64,000 bases of DNA from Taeniopygia guttata (taxonomy: Eukaryota > Chordata > Aves > Passeriformes > Estrildidae): assembly GCF_048771995.1 (NCBI RefSeq), contig NC_133063.1, positions 18,414,063 through 18,478,062 of the forward strand, read 5' to 3'. Shown in pieces: positions 61,362 through 64,000 of the stretch. The notes beneath the pieces are model-generated. The model ran no database searches, was not told the DNA's origin, and saw nothing but the letters and a program-made list of their open reading frames with translations. The position numbers and the translations under genes are program-made. Within the stretch, counting starts at the first letter, position 1, and each line of letters begins with the position of its first letter.

Positions 61362-63352
61362 CTAAATAAACATATTTAGAAAGATGTATTTACTATATTA
61401 TATTAACACTGCCTAAAGCTACAAAAATACAAGCATGCAAGCGCAACTGAATAAGGCTTCTAGATGTATGGCACAGCACAAACTTCATTAGAAAGATAAA
61501 AGGGCACTTGAAAGTCTTCGGAAAATGAAAGAAACTACTTAACAAAACATTATTCTCTTCAAAATTTAACACTAGTTATTGGAATCAATGTACACCTCCA
61601 ATATGTCTGATAAAAAGTTTCATCTGTGTACCTTTCTAAGTATGGTAGCAGCTATAATTTATTGCATTATCTATCCCAAAATAATATTTTTGTTAAGTTT
61701 TCCTATAAATTAGGCAGTTAACCAAAAATGGCACACTGCTTTTCTGAAATATAGTATAATGTTTTCATAACAAAAATATACATTTGCAGCATTAGTGCTG
61801 TCCAGTATGATATACAGAAGAGATTTGCTTGTCTTTGGGGCACCATTACGCATAATAGTTTCCCCAGGGAGAATTTTCAGACCTGTACAGCTGCAAGTGC
61901 TCCCATCTTTTAGAAAAAATGTCAGACAAAAGAAAAGGTGGGAAAATAAGATCTAATGATATTCTGGATATAGGTTTTATTTTTCATTATCCAGATATAT
62001 AAAAAGAAAATGGTGCTGGTCTTACACACACTTACCCATCCAACAGCAAGGCACTAAAGGCAGGAAGAGCATAGAAAGGGGATAAAAGGCACAATGTTGT
62101 TAAATATTAGAAAAAACCCCAGACTTTCCCCAAAGCAATAGCACGCTTTATGACTGAAACCAGTAGCTGCTGAAGACAAAAAATGTCTACCTGTCAGGGT
62201 TTTATGACTGACTAAAAACTGAGTACATGGGAAAAAGTCTGTAAAAAAACATCTTCCACCAAACTTGTTCATCCATCTTACTGATGTTGCTCCTGTTAGA
62301 GGTTATTTCTATTGCAAAAAATAGCAACAGACAGCAGTGTGCAAGACATCATTTCAACAGTGTTATCATGAATATCTACATAAGCAGTTCTTACAGAAAA
62401 AGAAGCAGCATTTTTCACAAGTGTAGCAGGACATAGTAAATTCTCCCACTCAGCCAAAAAATAGCATACTTAAAATACTTTCAGTTAGCAAAATCAGAAG
62501 ATAACAATTCCAATTACCCCTCACTTTATGTCTTTATGAAATACAGACATGCATTCTGTGATATAGCATAAAGCCCTGTACTATGATCCAATAAACTGCA
62601 GTTCTCTTCTTGACTGTAGATCTGTGGCACACTCAGACCTGAGCAGTCCTAACCGGGATCTCAATAGAAAGCCGGACAGTATCTGAATGAATGGAAAGCT
62701 CTTAAACTGTCAGGAGATGCTCCTTTTACTGTACCAGATGCAAACAAGACTTAAATATGCACTAAGTTCAATTCAGGTATAGAATTTAAAGTAATGAATC
62801 CAAATGTGTAGGAAGAGTATGGAAAAGAAACATGTTCTCAGCATTCTTGCACTTTGGTTTTACTTACCTTTCTTTTTTTCCTTCTTTCCTTTTCTGCTTC
62901 TGTATACTCCCTTTCTAACCTACCTGTATTTATAATATATTAGAGTCATGTGTTTTAGAACAAATTACATCTTCAGAACTAGAAGAATGTATTACATAAA
63001 TGTGACACAGACTCATCAGGTCAGTAGCATTGTGGCCCAGATCCATGAAACATAGTCAGGTCACCTAGTCAAGTGAAATAAAGTATACAGTTCTAGCTAC
63101 TATTTGAATCTAATGCCCACACAAAATAAAAACTGTAAATCTGTGTATCTTGCCTCATGAAGTTTCTGTTAGCAGCTTACCTGATAAAAACATATGCATG
63201 TTATTTTAAACACTATACTAAAAGAAGGCAAGAAAAGCAGTGATGTTACAGATTTAAAGTCATTATAAAGGTACAGAAATATATTAATGAAAATAATTGT
63301 TTGAATAGCTGGAGGTTGTTATGGACCAAATTAACTGTGATGGAACTCCTAC
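61362..63352 (-). other. SLF1: SLF1 intron between the BRCT exons
   Basis: GT-AG intron of 1991 bp that interrupts the second BRCT domain. No repeat was recognised. The 72-codon - strand frame at 62054-62272 is not supported. Confidence 0.8.
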
Positions 63353-63596
63353 CTTCTAATACATGCCATTCGTTTATCACCTCTCTTAACAAGGAGGACA
63401 ACTTTCCATCTGTGGAAGGCCCCTGGAGCACTAGAGTTTGTCAGTTCTTCACGCCATCTTTTAGGTGCAGATTGCATTTGAGGTGAATAATGGGTGTCTC
63501 TTTCAATTTCATATCCCCATTCGTACGTTGTTTCATCAAGCCATCTGCCACTTTCAGCACTATTAATTATGTACTCCTTAGTTAGTACCCACTTCC
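63353..63596 (-). CDS. SLF1: SLF1 exon: end of BRCT1, start of BRCT2
   Basis: The acceptor CTTTTTAG is followed by codons for KWVLTKEYIINSAESGRWLD, an RDTHYSPQMQSAPKRWREEL stretch and FHRWKVVLLVKRGDKR. The KWVLTKEYI motif with its Trp closes the first BRCT, and FHRWKVVLLV opens the second. The exon ends in AG, completed to AGA by the next exon across a GTAGGA donor. It is the most 5' exon recognised. Confidence 0.95.
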
Positions 63597-64000
63597 CTAA
63601 AAAGAAAATGAACTGTCAACCACAAAAGATTTTTTGTGGAGACAAATGGCAATCAACTGAAGAACTAATATAAAATTAACTTAAACTTTCTTGTCAAATA
63701 AAAGATGAAATTATAAGTACCATTTAAAAAACTTCTTCCTATTACAAGAGTCTTCCACTTCACATTTAAAAATTTCACAATGCCACTGAAAATGATCGCT
63801 TTGTTTTCTTTTAATGATTAAGTACCTTTTTACCCTTCCTAGATAAAATACTTGTCTATGTCCTCAAAAATATCAAATACATTTTTTCAACATCACAAAT
63901 TTTGTTCTTAGGACTTCCACAGAACCTTGGTAAGGCCTTTATTTTTAATACCATTTGACACTTCTACAAATGTACTAAAATGAAGAAATATTTTACTACC
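63597..64000 (-). other. SLF1: SLF1 intron, continues beyond the window
   Basis: The sequence upstream (in gene sense) of the first recognised exon is AT-rich intron. The N-terminal BRCT1 exon with the start codon was not found here. Confidence 0.75.

Larger units (their letters stand above)
33372..63596 (-). other. SLF1: SLF1 gene, all but the 5' end (15 coding exons)
   Basis: SLF1 (ANKRD32, BRCTD1) is a nuclear DNA-repair scaffold. Its tandem BRCT domains bind phosphorylated RAD18 at stalled or crosslinked forks, and with SLF2 it brings the SMC5-SMC6 complex to the damage. Fifteen GT-AG exons found here join in one frame: 2 leading bases, then 851 codons and TAA. Domain order matches the family: end of BRCT1 and start of BRCT2 (63353-63596), rest of BRCT2 (61199-61361), a linker (58183-58314, 56756-56809), a conserved helical middle region (41534-53503), an acidic/basic linker (38891-39656), ankyrin repeats (36211-36871) and a C-terminal domain (33372-33868). 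The first about 70 residues, including the start codon, lie beyond 64000. The linker is clearly shorter than I remember in human SLF1 (1058 residues). Confidence 0.95.

Noticed and set aside
1..64000. CRISPR arrays, tRNA/rRNA genes, bacterial operons or phage-like systems
   Set aside because: No spaced direct repeats, no cloverleaf or rRNA sequence and no closely packed long frames were seen. The window is intron-rich vertebrate DNA.

Overview
This window looks like vertebrate genomic DNA, most likely from a bird and probably a songbird. It is AT-rich, its genes are split by GT-AG introns, it carries CR1 LINE fragments at several sites, and it holds avian-type ERV LTRs. One LTR (about 30440-30807) resembles a family I know from passerine genomes. 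No bacterial genes, operons, CRISPR arrays, tRNAs or rRNAs were seen.

Two host genes face each other tail to tail. On the + strand, positions 1 to about 19100 hold the 3' end of MCTP1 (multiple C2 and transmembrane domain protein 1). Four terminal coding exons (8790-8899, 11707-11816, 15183-15280, 16523-16594) join in frame into the last 129 residues plus a stop. On the - strand, 33372-63596 holds fifteen coding exons of SLF1 (ANKRD32/BRCTD1, SMC5-SMC6 complex localization factor 1). They join in one continuous frame of 851 residues, from the end of the first BRCT domain, through the second BRCT and the ankyrin repeats, to the stop. The first exon or exons lie beyond 64000. The same MCTP1/SLF1 convergent pair exists in human 5q15. 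From known synteny I infer avian chromosome Z.

The roughly 14 kb between the two 3' ends is gene-poor and repeat-rich. It holds a decayed ERV-L-like pol region (24425-26690) split by a solo LTR with TG...CA ends and a 6-bp target duplication, CR1 fragments, and a CpG-dense block (28690-29830) with LTR-like neighbours. The introns hold further LTR remnants, microsatellites and AT-rich tracts.

The points most worth a second look are: a (TTTTA)26(TTTCA)8 array starting 13 bp after an MCTP1 splice donor, the same bipartite motif known from human familial myoclonic epilepsy loci; the short bird SLF1 linker between the BRCT and central regions; a perfect 21-bp inverted repeat in an SLF1 intron; and a 61-codon - strand ORF with one membrane segment beyond the SLF1 stop. 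I saw no sign of an undescribed multi-gene system. All exon calls come from reading the sequence and from remembered family sequences, with no search or alignment run.
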